DNA of 64,000 nucleotides from Martinezella tropici. Lineage in GTDB: Bacteria > Pseudomonadota > Alphaproteobacteria > Rhizobiales > Rhizobiaceae. The stretch lies in the NCBI RefSeq assembly GCF_008370325.1, contig NZ_VNIP01000011.1, forward strand, positions 62,001 to 126,000, in the 5' to 3' direction. A program made the translations under genes and the position numbers. This document shows, piece after piece, positions 9,453 to 18,543 of this stretch (within the stretch, counting starts at the first letter, position 1; each line of letters begins with the position of its first letter). The notes beneath the pieces are model-generated. The model was not told the origin of the DNA, did not search any database, and saw nothing but the letters and a program-made list of their open reading frames with translations.

Positions 9453-11446
9453 CAGAGGGAACTCCCGAGCATCATCCAGGTAACGAGGGCGGCAATGCCG
9501 AGCAGCATCGCGAACGCATAGTGATAGAGGTAGCCGGTCTGCAGGCGCACGACGCGGTTGGTGACATCGACGACGCGCGCGGCGATGCCGTTCGGGCCGA
9601 TGGTGTCGATGACCCCGATGTCGCCCTTCTTCCAGAGGAAGCGGCCAAGCGCCTTGGCGGAGCGGACGAAGAGGAAGTCATAGATCTCGTCGAAGTACCA
9701 CTTGTTCAAGAGGAACTCGTAGAGCACGCGCTGCTGCTGGGCGAGACGGCGCGGCGTTTCCGGCGACTGGATGTAGAAATACCAGGCGGTGACGAGGCCG
9801 AGGAGCATGGCGATGAAGGGGCTGAGCTCAACCCACAGAGGCGCATATTCCATCTCTTCGAGGATCTTGTTGTCCGGGAGCGTGAACAGCGCATGCTTCC
9901 AGAATTCCTCATAGGCATGACCGACGAAATCGGCATTGAAATACATGCCGGCGAAGACGGCGCCGATCGCCAGCAGGTAAAGCGGGATCAGCATGACATT
10001 CGGCGATTCATGCACGTGGTGCATGACCTCGTGCGACGCGCGGGGCTTGCCGAAGAATGTCATGAAGATCAGGCGCCAGGAGTAGAAGCTGGTGAACATC
10101 GCGGCGATGACGAGCAGCGTAAAGGCGAAGCCAGCGGCTGCATTGTGCGAGGCGAAGGCCGCCAGGATAATCGCATCCTTCGAGATGAAGCCGGCAAAGC
10201 CGATATGGGTCAACGGGATGCCGACGCCGGTGATTGCCAAGGTGCCGACGATCATCATCCAGAAGGTCTTCTGGATATGTGGACGCAGCCCACCCATATG
10301 ACGCATGTCCTGCTCGCCGTCGACGGCATGGATGACCGAGCCGGCGCAGAGGAAGAGCAGCGCCTTGAAGAAGGCGTGCGTGAAGAGATGGAAGATCGCA
10401 GCACCGTAAGCGCCGACGCCGAGGGCGACGAACATGTAGCCGAGCTGCGAACAGGTCGAATAGGCGATGACGCGCTTGATGTCGTTCTGCACGAGGCCGA
10501 CGGTTGCGGCGAAGAAGGCCGTGATCGCGCCGATGATGGTGACGACGGTCAGCGCATCCTGCGACAATTCGAAGATCGGCGACATGCGGGCGACGAGGAA
10601 GACGCCGGCGGTGACCATGGTTGCGGCATGGATGAGTGCGGAGACCGGCGTCGGGCCTTCCATGGCGTCCGGCAACCAGGTGTGCAGCAGGAATTGCGCC
10701 GACTTACCCATCGCGCCCATGAAGAGCAGCAGGCAGACGGCCGTCAGAGCATGGCCGCGATCGAGATGCATGCCGAGGAAATTGAGCACGATATCGCCCG
10801 GCTGACCGCCCTGCCCTCCGGCAAAGCTCTGGGCGTTGCCGAAGATGACATCGAAATTGATCGAGCCGAACAGGACGAAGACGCCGGCAATGCCGAGCAC
10901 GAAACCGAAGTCGCCGACACGATTGACGATGAAGGCCTTGATCGCCGCCGCGGAGGCAGACGGCTTCTTGAACCAGAAGCCGATCAGCAGATAGGAGGCC
11001 AGACCGACGCCTTCCCAGCCGAAGAACATCTGGGCGAGGTTGTCGGAGGTCACCAGCATGAGCATGGCGAAGGTGAAAAGCGAGAGATAGGCGAAGAAGC
11101 GCGGACGATGCGGATCGTGATGCATGTATCCGATCGAATAGACGTGAACCAGGGTCGAAACCGAATTCACGACGATCAGCATCACCGATGTCAGCGTGTC
11201 GACGCGCAGCGACCAGGAGGCGTCGATGCCGCCGGACTGGATCCAGCGCAGCACTTCGACCTTGATGGCGCCGTCCGTATGCCCGAGAGCCACGGTGAAA
11301 AAGACGACCCAGGAAAGAACCGCGGCGACGATCATCAGGCCGGTGGTAACATATTCCGAAGCCTTGGCGCCGATCGCGCGGCCGAAAAGGCCGGCGATGA
11401 TCGCGCCGATCAAGGGAAGAAAGACGATAGCCTTATATAAAAACAT
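9452..11446 (-). CDS. nuoL: NADH-quinone oxidoreductase subunit L
   Basis: Largest antiporter-like subunit, at the far end of the complex I membrane arm; 664 residues. Contains the NuoL/ND5 hallmarks FGWEGVGLASYLLIG (about residue 143), LLHTWLPDAMEGPTPVSA (about 252) and FFKALLFLCAGSVIHA (about 361). The long amphipathic lateral helix and terminal anchor helix lie in the last 150 residues. It starts 7 bases after nuoK and its stop overlaps nuoM. Confidence 0.97.
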   Translation of the reverse strand: MFLYKAIVFLPLIGAIIAGLFGRAIGAKASEYVTTGLMIVAAVLSWVVFFTVALGHTDGAIKVEVLRWIQSGGIDASWSLRVDTLTSVMLIVVNSVSTLVHVYSIGYMHHDPHRPRFFAYLSLFTFAMLMLVTSDNLAQMFFGWEGVGLASYLLIGFWFKKPSASAAAIKAFIVNRVGDFGFVLGIAGVFVLFGSINFDVIFGNAQSFAGGQGGQPGDIVLNFLGMHLDRGHALTAVCLLLFMGAMGKSAQFLLHTWLPDAMEGPTPVSALIHAATMVTAGVFLVARMSPIFELSQDALTVVTIIGAITAFFAATVGLVQNDIKRVIAYSTCSQLGYMFVALGVGAYGAAIFHLFTHAFFKALLFLCAGSVIHAVDGEQDMRHMGGLRPHIQKTFWMMIVGTLAITGVGIPLTHIGFAGFISKDAIILAAFASHNAAAGFAFTLLVIAAMFTSFYSWRLIFMTFFGKPRASHEVMHHVHESPNVMLIPLYLLAIGAVFAGMYFNADFVGHAYEEFWKHALFTLPDNKILEEMEYAPLWVELSPFIAMLLGLVTAWYFYIQSPETPRRLAQQQRVLYEFLLNKWYFDEIYDFLFVRSAKALGRFLWKKGDIGVIDTIGPNGIAARVVDVTNRVVRLQTGYLYHYAFAMLLGIAALVTWMMLGSSL

Positions 11447-11453
11447 AGCTGTA

Positions 11454-11762
11454 TCAGCCCTTCATCATGTTGACGTCTTCGACGGCGATGGAACCGCGGT
11501 TACGGTAGAAGACGACGAGAATTGCAAGACCGATGGCAGCCTCGGCGGCGGCGACAGTCAAAATGAACAGAGCAAAAACCTGGCCGACGATGTCGTTGAG
11601 GAACGACGAGAAGGCGACCATGTTGATGTTGACGGCGAGCAATATGAGCTCGACGGACATCAGGATGATGATGACGTTCTTGCGGTTGAGAAAGATACCG
11701 AAAACGCCGAGCACGAAGAGGATGGCGCTGACCGTGAGGTAATGGGAAAGTCCAATGACCAT
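11454..11762 (-). CDS. nuoK: NADH-quinone oxidoreductase subunit K
   Basis: Small complex I membrane subunit (102 residues, three helices). The second helix holds the conserved MSVELILLAVNIN with the channel glutamate; the third holds LTVAAAEAAIGLAIL with the second conserved glutamate. The ATG at 11762 gives the standard MVIGLSHYL N-terminus; a longer in-frame extension to 11867 would run into nuoJ and is rejected. Confidence 0.96.
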   Translation of the reverse strand: MVIGLSHYLTVSAILFVLGVFGIFLNRKNVIIILMSVELILLAVNINMVAFSSFLNDIVGQVFALFILTVAAAEAAIGLAILVVFYRNRGSIAVEDVNMMKG

Positions 11763-11793
11763 GTTCTTGTTCCTTTGATCCTCGTGCCTCGTC

Positions 11794-12408
11794 TCAGACG
11801 CCCTGCCCCGGCTTGACCTTGACCACCTCGACGGCGGTCGCGGGCGTGCGGGCGACCTGTTGGGCAATATTCTGACGCTTGATATTCGTGCGATGCTTCA
11901 GCGTCAGCACGATCGCGCCAATCATCGCGACCAGCAGAACCAGGCCAGCGATCTCGAAGAAATAGACGTAGTTGGTATAAAGCACATCGCCGAGGGCGGC
12001 GGTATTCGTCCGGGTCGCCGGCGCCGGGATCGGCATGGCGACGGATTTGGCGATCGTGGGCGAAATCACGCTGCCGCCGATGACGACGATCAGCTCGGCG
12101 GCGAGGATGATGCCGATCAGCGCTCCGATCGGAGCATATTCCAGAATGCCGGCTCTCAGCTCGGAGAAGTCGATGTCGAGCATCATGACGACGAAGAGGA
12201 AGAGAACCGCCACGGCGCCGACATAAACGACCAGCAGGATCATCGCCAGAAATTCAGCCCCCATCAGCAGGAAGAGGCCGGCCGCGTTGAAGAATACCAG
12301 GATGAGGAACAGGACCGAATGGACCGGATTCCGCGCCGAGATGACCATGAACGCCGACGCCACAGCGACAAAGGCGAAGATATAGAAAAAAAGAGCCTGC
12401 AGACCCAT
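11794..12408 (-). CDS. nuoJ: NADH-quinone oxidoreductase subunit J
   Basis: Complex I membrane subunit, 204 residues, five helices. The conserved third helix with its pi-bulge is visible (EFLAMILLVVYVGAVAVLFLF, about residues 52-72). The C-terminal tail after residue 165 is hydrophilic and variable, as usual. It is separated from nuoI by 148 bases with no gene. Confidence 0.96.
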   Translation of the reverse strand: MGLQALFFYIFAFVAVASAFMVISARNPVHSVLFLILVFFNAAGLFLLMGAEFLAMILLVVYVGAVAVLFLFVVMMLDIDFSELRAGILEYAPIGALIGIILAAELIVVIGGSVISPTIAKSVAMPIPAPATRTNTAALGDVLYTNYVYFFEIAGLVLLVAMIGAIVLTLKHRTNIKRQNIAQQVARTPATAVEVVKVKPGQGV

Positions 12409-12556
12409 GTTGGTGCCTTTTTCGTCTTCCCCCGGGCAGCCGGGAGTTTCCCTGCCCGATGGAGCTTAACCGGACGATACGTCCGGCAAAGCCCCGGTCT
12501 AGATTCAACCGCGACGGCGACAATCGGTCGCCCGTCACGGCATATTCAAAGCTCGC

Positions 12557-13048
12557 TCAGCGGTACGGCGAATCCATCGCGATGTTGCGCGCGATTTCGC
12601 GTTCCCAGCGGTCGCCGTTGTCCAGGAGCCGCGTCTTGTCGAAGTAGAGTTCTTCGCGGGTCTCGGTGGCGAATTCGAAGTTCGGCCCTTCGACGATGGC
12701 GTCGACCGGGCATGCCTCCTGGCAGAAGCCGCAATAGATGCACTTCACCATGTCGATGTCGTAACGCACCGTGCGACGAGTACCGTCGTTGCGGCGCGGC
12801 CCGGCCTCGATGGTGATGGCCTGGGCAGGACAGATGGCCTCGCAGAGTTTGCAGGCGATGCAGCGCTCTTCGCCGTTCGGATAACGGCGCAGTGCATGTT
12901 CGCCGCGGAAGCGCGGGCTGACCGGTCCCTTTTCGAAGGGGTAGTTGATCGTCGCCTTCTGCTTGAAGAAGTAACGCATCGACAAGAAGAATGCGCCGAC
13001 GAATTCCTTGAGGAACAGCGAGCTGACGGCGTTGGACAAACCGGCCAT
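12557..13048 (-). CDS. nuoI: NADH-quinone oxidoreductase subunit I (two 4Fe-4S clusters)
   Basis: Peripheral-arm subunit carrying clusters N6a and N6b that feed electrons to NuoB. The 163-residue product has two complete CxxCxxCxxxCP motifs: CIACKLCEAICP (about residues 60-71) and CIYCGFCQEACP (about 99-110). The N-terminal amphipathic helix with SLFLKEFVGAFFLSMRYFF anchors it to the membrane. The start at 13048 is preferred over an ATG four codons upstream because a GGAGG site precedes it at proper spacing and it gives the alphaproteobacterial family length. Confidence 0.97.
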   Translation of the reverse strand: MAGLSNAVSSLFLKEFVGAFFLSMRYFFKQKATINYPFEKGPVSPRFRGEHALRRYPNGEERCIACKLCEAICPAQAITIEAGPRRNDGTRRTVRYDIDMVKCIYCGFCQEACPVDAIVEGPNFEFATETREELYFDKTRLLDNGDRWEREIARNIAMDSPYR

Positions 13049-13087
13049 CTTAACCTCCAAAACTGCCAGAAGCGGGGAAAGACATCA

Positions 13088-14131
13088 TCACGCCCATCCC
13101 GTCAGCTTCAGCACGAATGCAACGATAACGACCATGGCGAGCGACAGCGGCAGGAAAACCTTCCAGCCAAGACGCATGAGCTGGTCGTAGCGGTAGCGCG
13201 GCACGAAGGCCTTGACCATCGCGAACATGAAGAAAACCAGGCACGACTTCAGCAGGAACCAGATGATGCCCGGAACCCAGTTCAGGATCCAGATATCGAC
13301 CGGAGGCAGCCAGCCGCCGAGGAAAAGGATCGTCGTCAGCGAGCACATCAGGACGACGGCCGCATATTCGCCGAGCATGAACATCATGTAGGGCGAAGAC
13401 CCGTATTCGACCATGAAGCCGGCAACCAGCTCCGATTCCGCTTCCGGAAGGTCGAAAGGCGGACGGTTCGTTTCAGCCAGCGCCGAAATGAAGAATACGA
13501 TGAACATCGGGAACAGCGACAGCCAGTGCCAGTCGAGGAACGAGGCCGGCAGGCCGAGCTTGGTGCCGAGGCCGGTCTGCTGCGAGAGCACGATATCCGT
13601 CAGGTTCAGCGAACCGACGCAGAGCAGAACGGTGACGATGACGAGGCCGATGGAGACTTCGTAGGATACCATTTGTGCGGCCGAACGAAGCGCTCCGAGG
13701 AACGGATACTTCGAGTTCGAAGCCCAGCCGCCCATGATGATGCCGTAAACTTCCAGCGACGAGATCGCCAGAATGTAGAGAATGCCGACATTGATATCGG
13801 CGACGACCCAGTTCTGCGCCACCGGCACAACGGCCCAGGTGGAGAGCGCCAGCACCACGGAAACCAGCGGCGCGAGAAGGAACACGGTCTTGTTGGCGCC
13901 AGCCGGGATGATCGGCTCCTTGAACATGAACTTGAGCAGGTCGGCGAAGGACTGGAACAGGCCGAAGGGGCCCACGACGTTCGGGCCGCGGCGCAGCTGG
14001 ACGGCAGCCCAGATCTTGCGGTCGGCAAGCAGGATGTAGGCGATGAAAACCAACAGGCAGACCAGGAGCAGCAGGGACTGGCCGATCATGATCAGCGCCG
14101 GCCAGAGATAGGTCGAAACGAATGAATCCAT
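13088..14131 (-). CDS. nuoH: NADH-quinone oxidoreductase subunit H
   Basis: Membrane subunit that forms much of the quinone chamber of complex I, 347 residues with about eight helices. The quinone-site loops are visible: RRGPNVVGPFGLFQ (about residues 42-55) and ALAETNRPPFDLPEAESEL (about 219-237). It precedes nuoI by 40 bases. Confidence 0.97.
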   Translation of the reverse strand: MDSFVSTYLWPALIMIGQSLLLLVCLLVFIAYILLADRKIWAAVQLRRGPNVVGPFGLFQSFADLLKFMFKEPIIPAGANKTVFLLAPLVSVVLALSTWAVVPVAQNWVVADINVGILYILAISSLEVYGIIMGGWASNSKYPFLGALRSAAQMVSYEVSIGLVIVTVLLCVGSLNLTDIVLSQQTGLGTKLGLPASFLDWHWLSLFPMFIVFFISALAETNRPPFDLPEAESELVAGFMVEYGSSPYMMFMLGEYAAVVLMCSLTTILFLGGWLPPVDIWILNWVPGIIWFLLKSCLVFFMFAMVKAFVPRYRYDQLMRLGWKVFLPLSLAMVVIVAFVLKLTGWA

Positions 14132-14143
14132 AGTCCTCTGCCC

Positions 14144-16225
14144 TTACTCTGCCGCAACGCGGAAATTGTTGCGGGCCAATGCTGAGCACTCGGCCATGAC
14201 AGCCGATGCGCGCGTTATCGGGTTCGTCAAATAGAAGTCTTTGATCGGCGAAGCAAATGCCGATTTGCCCATTGCGCCGGCTTTTTTCGCAAGTGCGGCA
14301 ATTTGGGCGCTATCAGCTTCGGCAATCTCGTCGATGCCGGCGAAATGCGGGAAGGCTGCATAGAGCTTCGCACGCAATTCCCTCAGCGAATCAAAGGGAA
14401 GCTTCTTGCCGAGGACGTCGGAAAGGGCGCGGACGATGGCCCAGTCCTCGCGAGCGTCGCCCGGTGCGAAACCGGCGCGATTGCCCATCTGGACACGACC
14501 TTCGGTGTTGACCCAGGTGCCCGACTTTTCGGTGTAGGCGGCGGCCGGAAGGATCACGTCGGCACTCTGTGCGCCGTTGTCGCCATGCGAGCCAATATAG
14601 ACCGTGAACTTCGCGCCCTTGCGGCTGAAGTCGAGCTCATCGGCGCCCAGCAGGAAGAGGACGTCCATCGACGACAGCATGGCAGCGGCATTGACGCCCT
14701 TTGCGCCCGGCACGAAGCCGAGGTCGAGGCCGCCGACGCGCGAGGCTGCGGTGTGCAGCACGGCAAAGCCGTTCCAGCCGTCCTTGATGACGCCAACGGC
14801 AGCGGCGAGCTTGGCGGCATTCGCCAGCACTTCGGCACCGTCGTCGCGGATGAGAGCGCCCTGACCGATGATGATCATCGGCTTTTCGGCATTCTTCAGA
14901 ACGTTGGCGAAGCTGTGCGAACCGCTGACGATATCCGCCAGCGTATCCGGGCCGGCGCCGAGATAGTCGTAGGAATAGCGAAGGTCGGCGGCTTCGCCGA
15001 TCACGCCGATCGGGAACTTGCCGCGGCGCCAGCGCTTGCGGATGCGCGAATTCATGACGGCAGCCTCAAAGCGCGGATTGGCGCCGACAATCAACAACGC
15101 ATCGGCGGCTTCAATACCCTGGATGCTAGGGTTGAAGATGTAGCTTGCGCGGCCGAGCGACGGATCAAGCGCCGTCCCGTCCTGGCGACAGTCGAGATTT
15201 TCCGATCCAAGCGATTTCAGCAATTCGCCGAGAGCATACATTTCCTCGACTGACGCAAGATCGCCGGCGATGGCGCCGATCTTGTCGCCGCCGGTGGCAG
15301 AAACGGCCGACTTGATGGCGGCGAATGCCTCACCCCAGCTTGCCGCCTGCAGGCGACCATCCTTGCGGACATAGGGCTTGTCGAGGCGCTGGGTCTTCAG
15401 GCCGTCCCAGATGAAGCGGGTCTTGTCGGAGATCCACTCTTCGTTGATCTGCTCATTGACGCGGGGCAGGACGCGCATGACTTCGCGGCCACGCGTATCG
15501 ACGCGGATGGCGGAACCGAGCGCGTCCATGACGTCGATCGATTCGGTCTTGTTCAGTTCCCACGGACGAGCCGTGAAGGCAAAGGGCTTCGAGGTCAGCG
15601 CGCCGACCGGGCAAAGGTCAACGACGTTGCCCTGCAGCTCGGAGGTCATCGCATGCTCGAGATAGGTGGTGATTTCAGCATCTTCACCGCGGCCGATGAG
15701 GCCGAGTTCGGAAATGCCGGCAACTTCCGTCGTGAAGCGGACGCAGCGCGTGCAGTGAATGCAGCGGTTCATCACGGTCTTGACGAGCGGGCCGATATAC
15801 TTGTCTTCGACGGCGCGCTTATCTTCCTGATAGCGCGAACTGTCGATACCGAAAGCCATGGCCTGGTCCTGCAGGTCGCATTCGCCGCCCTGGTCGCAGA
15901 TCGGGCAATCCAGCGGGTGGTTGATCAGCAGGAATTCCATTACGCCTTCGCGGGCCTTCTTGACCATCGGCGTGTTGGTGAAGACTTCGGGAAGCTCGCC
16001 GTTCGGGCCGCCGCGGATATCGCGCACGCCCATGGCGCAGGATGCCTGCGGCTTCGGCGGGCCGCCCTTCACCTCGACGAGGCACATGCGGCAATTGCCG
16101 GCCACCGACAGTCGTTCATGGAAGCAGAAGCGCGGGACTTCGGCGCCGGCTTCCTCGCACGCCTGGATAAGCGTGTAGTGATCCGGAACTTCGATCTCTT
16201 TACCGTCAATCTTCAGTTTAGCCAT
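14144..16225 (-). CDS. nuoG: NADH-quinone oxidoreductase subunit G (iron-sulfur subunit)
   Basis: Peripheral-arm subunit with three iron-sulfur clusters, 693 residues. The N-terminal ferredoxin-like domain has C34, C45, C48 and C63 for the 2Fe-2S cluster N1b. H103, C107, C110 and C116 bind N5 (His-ligated), and C155, C158, C161 and C205 bind N4. The remainder is a molybdopterin-oxidoreductase-like fold without cofactor, as in mitochondrial and alphaproteobacterial NuoG. The extra N7 cluster cysteines of E. coli NuoG are not evident. It is separated from the helix-hairpin-helix gene by about 240 bases. Confidence 0.97.
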   Translation of the reverse strand: MAKLKIDGKEIEVPDHYTLIQACEEAGAEVPRFCFHERLSVAGNCRMCLVEVKGGPPKPQASCAMGVRDIRGGPNGELPEVFTNTPMVKKAREGVMEFLLINHPLDCPICDQGGECDLQDQAMAFGIDSSRYQEDKRAVEDKYIGPLVKTVMNRCIHCTRCVRFTTEVAGISELGLIGRGEDAEITTYLEHAMTSELQGNVVDLCPVGALTSKPFAFTARPWELNKTESIDVMDALGSAIRVDTRGREVMRVLPRVNEQINEEWISDKTRFIWDGLKTQRLDKPYVRKDGRLQAASWGEAFAAIKSAVSATGGDKIGAIAGDLASVEEMYALGELLKSLGSENLDCRQDGTALDPSLGRASYIFNPSIQGIEAADALLIVGANPRFEAAVMNSRIRKRWRRGKFPIGVIGEAADLRYSYDYLGAGPDTLADIVSGSHSFANVLKNAEKPMIIIGQGALIRDDGAEVLANAAKLAAAVGVIKDGWNGFAVLHTAASRVGGLDLGFVPGAKGVNAAAMLSSMDVLFLLGADELDFSRKGAKFTVYIGSHGDNGAQSADVILPAAAYTEKSGTWVNTEGRVQMGNRAGFAPGDAREDWAIVRALSDVLGKKLPFDSLRELRAKLYAAFPHFAGIDEIAEADSAQIAALAKKAGAMGKSAFASPIKDFYLTNPITRASAVMAECSALARNNFRVAAE

Positions 16226-16466
16226 CGTCCACTCAGTCCTATGTCACGTCTCCAGCCCGATCTGGCCGCAGACAATTTCATGATCGCAGACCGGATTGCC
16301 ATCGGGACGGCTCAACGCCTGATGGTACCGGCTCGCTCACAGTAAGCTTTGCCAAGCCTTGTCCCCGCAAGACCAGCTTTGCGATCGAAACATCGCGGAC
16401 ATCTCCGCAATCACTCAACCGCGTTCGTTCACCCTCCCCGGCCGCCGGATGCAGCCGAGGAAAAAC

Positions 16467-17219
16467 TCAATTCCGCCCCTTCGGCAGCAGCGCCTTCGCC
16501 TGGCCGAACCAATCGTCGCGCCGGATGCGGCCATCGAAGCCGAGCTCCGCGTCGATCCGCTCGATATCGGCATCGCTCCAGGCGGCGATATCGGCGAAGC
16601 GCTTGATGCCGCGTTCGTTCAGCACCTGCTCCAGCTTCGGACCTATGCCCGAAATACGCTTGAGATCGTCAGCCTTCACTGTGGCCTTGCGGTTGCGCGC
16701 GGCAGCCGGCTTGGCGACAACCGGTGCCGCCACTTCGACCTTGGCCCTGCTCGTGGCTGGGCCTTTGCTCTTGGCAGGCGCCGTCACGATCGTTGCGGCA
16801 ACCGGCTTCGGTTCCGCCTGCTTTGCCACTGCAGGCTTCGGCTTGGCAACCACCGGCTTCGAAACAACCGGTTTGGCAGCAGGCGATGCCTTGACCGGCT
16901 TTGCCTCCCCTGCCTCTTCTTTCCTTGCCACCGGCTTGGCAGCGGCAAGGACATCATTCTCTTTGCCCGGCTCGGCGGCACGCTTGCTTGCCGCCTCGAC
17001 CGCACCTTGAAACGCACCGAAGAACGCGCCAGCGATCTGCGATGTAACGCCGAAGCCTATGGCTGCAGCAGCGGCAAACGCCGCCGCCGGATGTGCCATC
17101 AGCGGATGGATCGGCATGGCTGGCGAATTCCGCAGCATATCGGCGGCGACGCGACTGAAATCGGCCGATGCTTGATCGGTCGCTCCGCTTCCCTGCCTGA
17201 TATCCTTGGTCCTCGCCAT
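16467..17219 (-). CDS. Helix-hairpin-helix protein embedded in the nuo operon (COG3743-like)
   Basis: A 250-residue protein of unknown function between nuoF and nuoG. It has three parts: an N-terminal segment with a hydrophobic stretch (about residues 45-70), a long low-complexity linker rich in Ala, Lys, Pro and Val (about 90-185, repeated AKPVV/AKP units), and a C-terminal helix-hairpin-helix domain of about 60 residues. That domain (ISGIGPKLEQVL, then GRIRRDDWFGQAKALL) closely matches the C-terminal extension of NuoE in the same operon. Such domains are annotated as flap-endonuclease-like, but no nuclease residues are visible. The second of two adjacent ATGs is preferred because AAGGAG then sits at better spacing. 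It begins 9 bases after nuoF. Confidence 0.8.
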   Translation of the reverse strand: MARTKDIRQGSGATDQASADFSRVAADMLRNSPAMPIHPLMAHPAAAFAAAAAIGFGVTSQIAGAFFGAFQGAVEAASKRAAEPGKENDVLAAAKPVARKEEAGEAKPVKASPAAKPVVSKPVVAKPKPAVAKQAEPKPVAATIVTAPAKSKGPATSRAKVEVAAPVVAKPAAARNRKATVKADDLKRISGIGPKLEQVLNERGIKRFADIAAWSDADIERIDAELGFDGRIRRDDWFGQAKALLPKGRN

Positions 17220-17228
17220 CATCGCTCC

Positions 17229-18533
17229 TTACTCGGCTGCTTCCAGCACCGCGCCGTGGCTCGTCGCATTGGCGGTGTATTGGTCGATGCGCTTTTCGAT
17301 CTCCGGACGGAAATTGCGGATCAGACCCTGCACCGGCCATGCGGCTGCGTCACCGAGCGCACAGATAGTATGGCCTTCGATCTGCTTCGTCACCTGGAAC
17401 AGCATGTCGATCTCGCGCTTCTGCGCGTTGCCGCGTGCCATGCGCTCAAGAACGCGCCACATCCAGCCCGTGCCCTCGCGGCACGGCGTACACTGGCCGC
17501 AGCTCTCATGCTTGAAGAAGGCAGAGATGCGAGCAATCGCCTTGATGATGTCGGTCGACTTGTCCATGACGATCGCCGCAGCCGTGCCGAAGGACGACTT
17601 GACCTCGCGCAGGCCGTCGAAATCCATCGGGCAGTCGATGATGTCAGCTGCCGGAACGACCGGGCACGACGCACCGCCGGGAATGACGGCAAGCAGGTTG
17701 TCCCAGCCGCCGCGAATACCGCCGCCATGCTTTTCGACCAGCTCGCGGAAGGTGATGCCCATCGTCTCCTCGACCGTGCAAGGACGGTTGACGTGACCGG
17801 AGAGCATGAACAGCTTCGTGCCGACATTGTTTGGACGGCCGAAGGAGGAGAACCAACCGGCGCCACGACGCAGGATCGTCGGGGCAACGGCGATGGATTC
17901 AACGTTGTTGACGGTCGTCGGGCAGCCGTAGAGGCCCATATTGGCCGGGAACGGCGGCTTCAGGCGCGGCTGGCCCTTCTTGCCTTCCAGGCTTTCGAGA
18001 AGTGCGGTTTCCTCGCCACAGATGTAAGCGCCGGCGCCGTGATGAACGTAAACATCAAAGTCCCAGCCGAGCTTATTGTTTTTGCCGAGCAATCCAGCAT
18101 CGTAGCATTCGTCGATCGCCGCCTGCAGCGCTTCGCGCTCGCGCATGTATTCGCCGCGAACGTAGATGTAGGCGGCGTTTGCACCCATGGCGAAACCGGC
18201 GATGACGCAGCCTTCGATCAGCGTATGCGGATCGTGGCGCATGATGTCGCGGTCCTTGCAGGTGCCCGGCTCGGATTCGTCGGCGTTGACGACGAGATAG
18301 TGTGGGCGCCCGTCGCTTTCCTTAGGCATGAAGGACCACTTCAGGCCCGTCGGGAAGCCTGCGCCGCCACGGCCGCGAAGGCCGGAAGCCTTCATCTCGT
18401 TGATGATCCAGTCACGACCCTTTTCGAGGATTTGCTTCGTGCCGTCCCAATGGCCGCGCGACATCGCGCCCTTCAGAGACTTATCCTTGAGGCCGTAGAT
18501 ATTGGTAAAGATGCGATCCTGATCCTGTAACAT
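17229..18533 (-). CDS. nuoF: NADH-quinone oxidoreductase subunit F (NADH- and FMN-binding)
   Basis: Binds NADH and FMN and carries cluster N3, the entry point for electrons in complex I. At 434 residues it is of normal length. FMN/NADH-binding glycine-rich segments are visible: GLRGRGGAGFPTGLKW (about residues 51-66) and the GEETALLESLEGKKGQPR segment near 170-188. The 4Fe-4S ligands are in ESCGQCTPCREGTGW near 344-358 plus a later cysteine (TICALGDAAAW). It starts 10 bases after nuoE. Confidence 0.97.
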   Translation of the reverse strand: MLQDQDRIFTNIYGLKDKSLKGAMSRGHWDGTKQILEKGRDWIINEMKASGLRGRGGAGFPTGLKWSFMPKESDGRPHYLVVNADESEPGTCKDRDIMRHDPHTLIEGCVIAGFAMGANAAYIYVRGEYMREREALQAAIDECYDAGLLGKNNKLGWDFDVYVHHGAGAYICGEETALLESLEGKKGQPRLKPPFPANMGLYGCPTTVNNVESIAVAPTILRRGAGWFSSFGRPNNVGTKLFMLSGHVNRPCTVEETMGITFRELVEKHGGGIRGGWDNLLAVIPGGASCPVVPAADIIDCPMDFDGLREVKSSFGTAAAIVMDKSTDIIKAIARISAFFKHESCGQCTPCREGTGWMWRVLERMARGNAQKREIDMLFQVTKQIEGHTICALGDAAAWPVQGLIRNFRPEIEKRIDQYTANATSHGAVLEAAE

Positions 18534-18543
18534 GCTTCACCTC

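Noticed and set aside
9521..11440. 639-codon open frame on the plus strand
   Set aside because: Lies entirely opposite nuoL; its Asp/His/Glu/Arg-rich low-complexity product is what antisense of a GC-rich membrane-protein gene gives.
16359..18530. 723-codon open frame on the plus strand
   Set aside because: Antisense to nuoF and the helix-hairpin-helix gene; no domain, no ribosome site.
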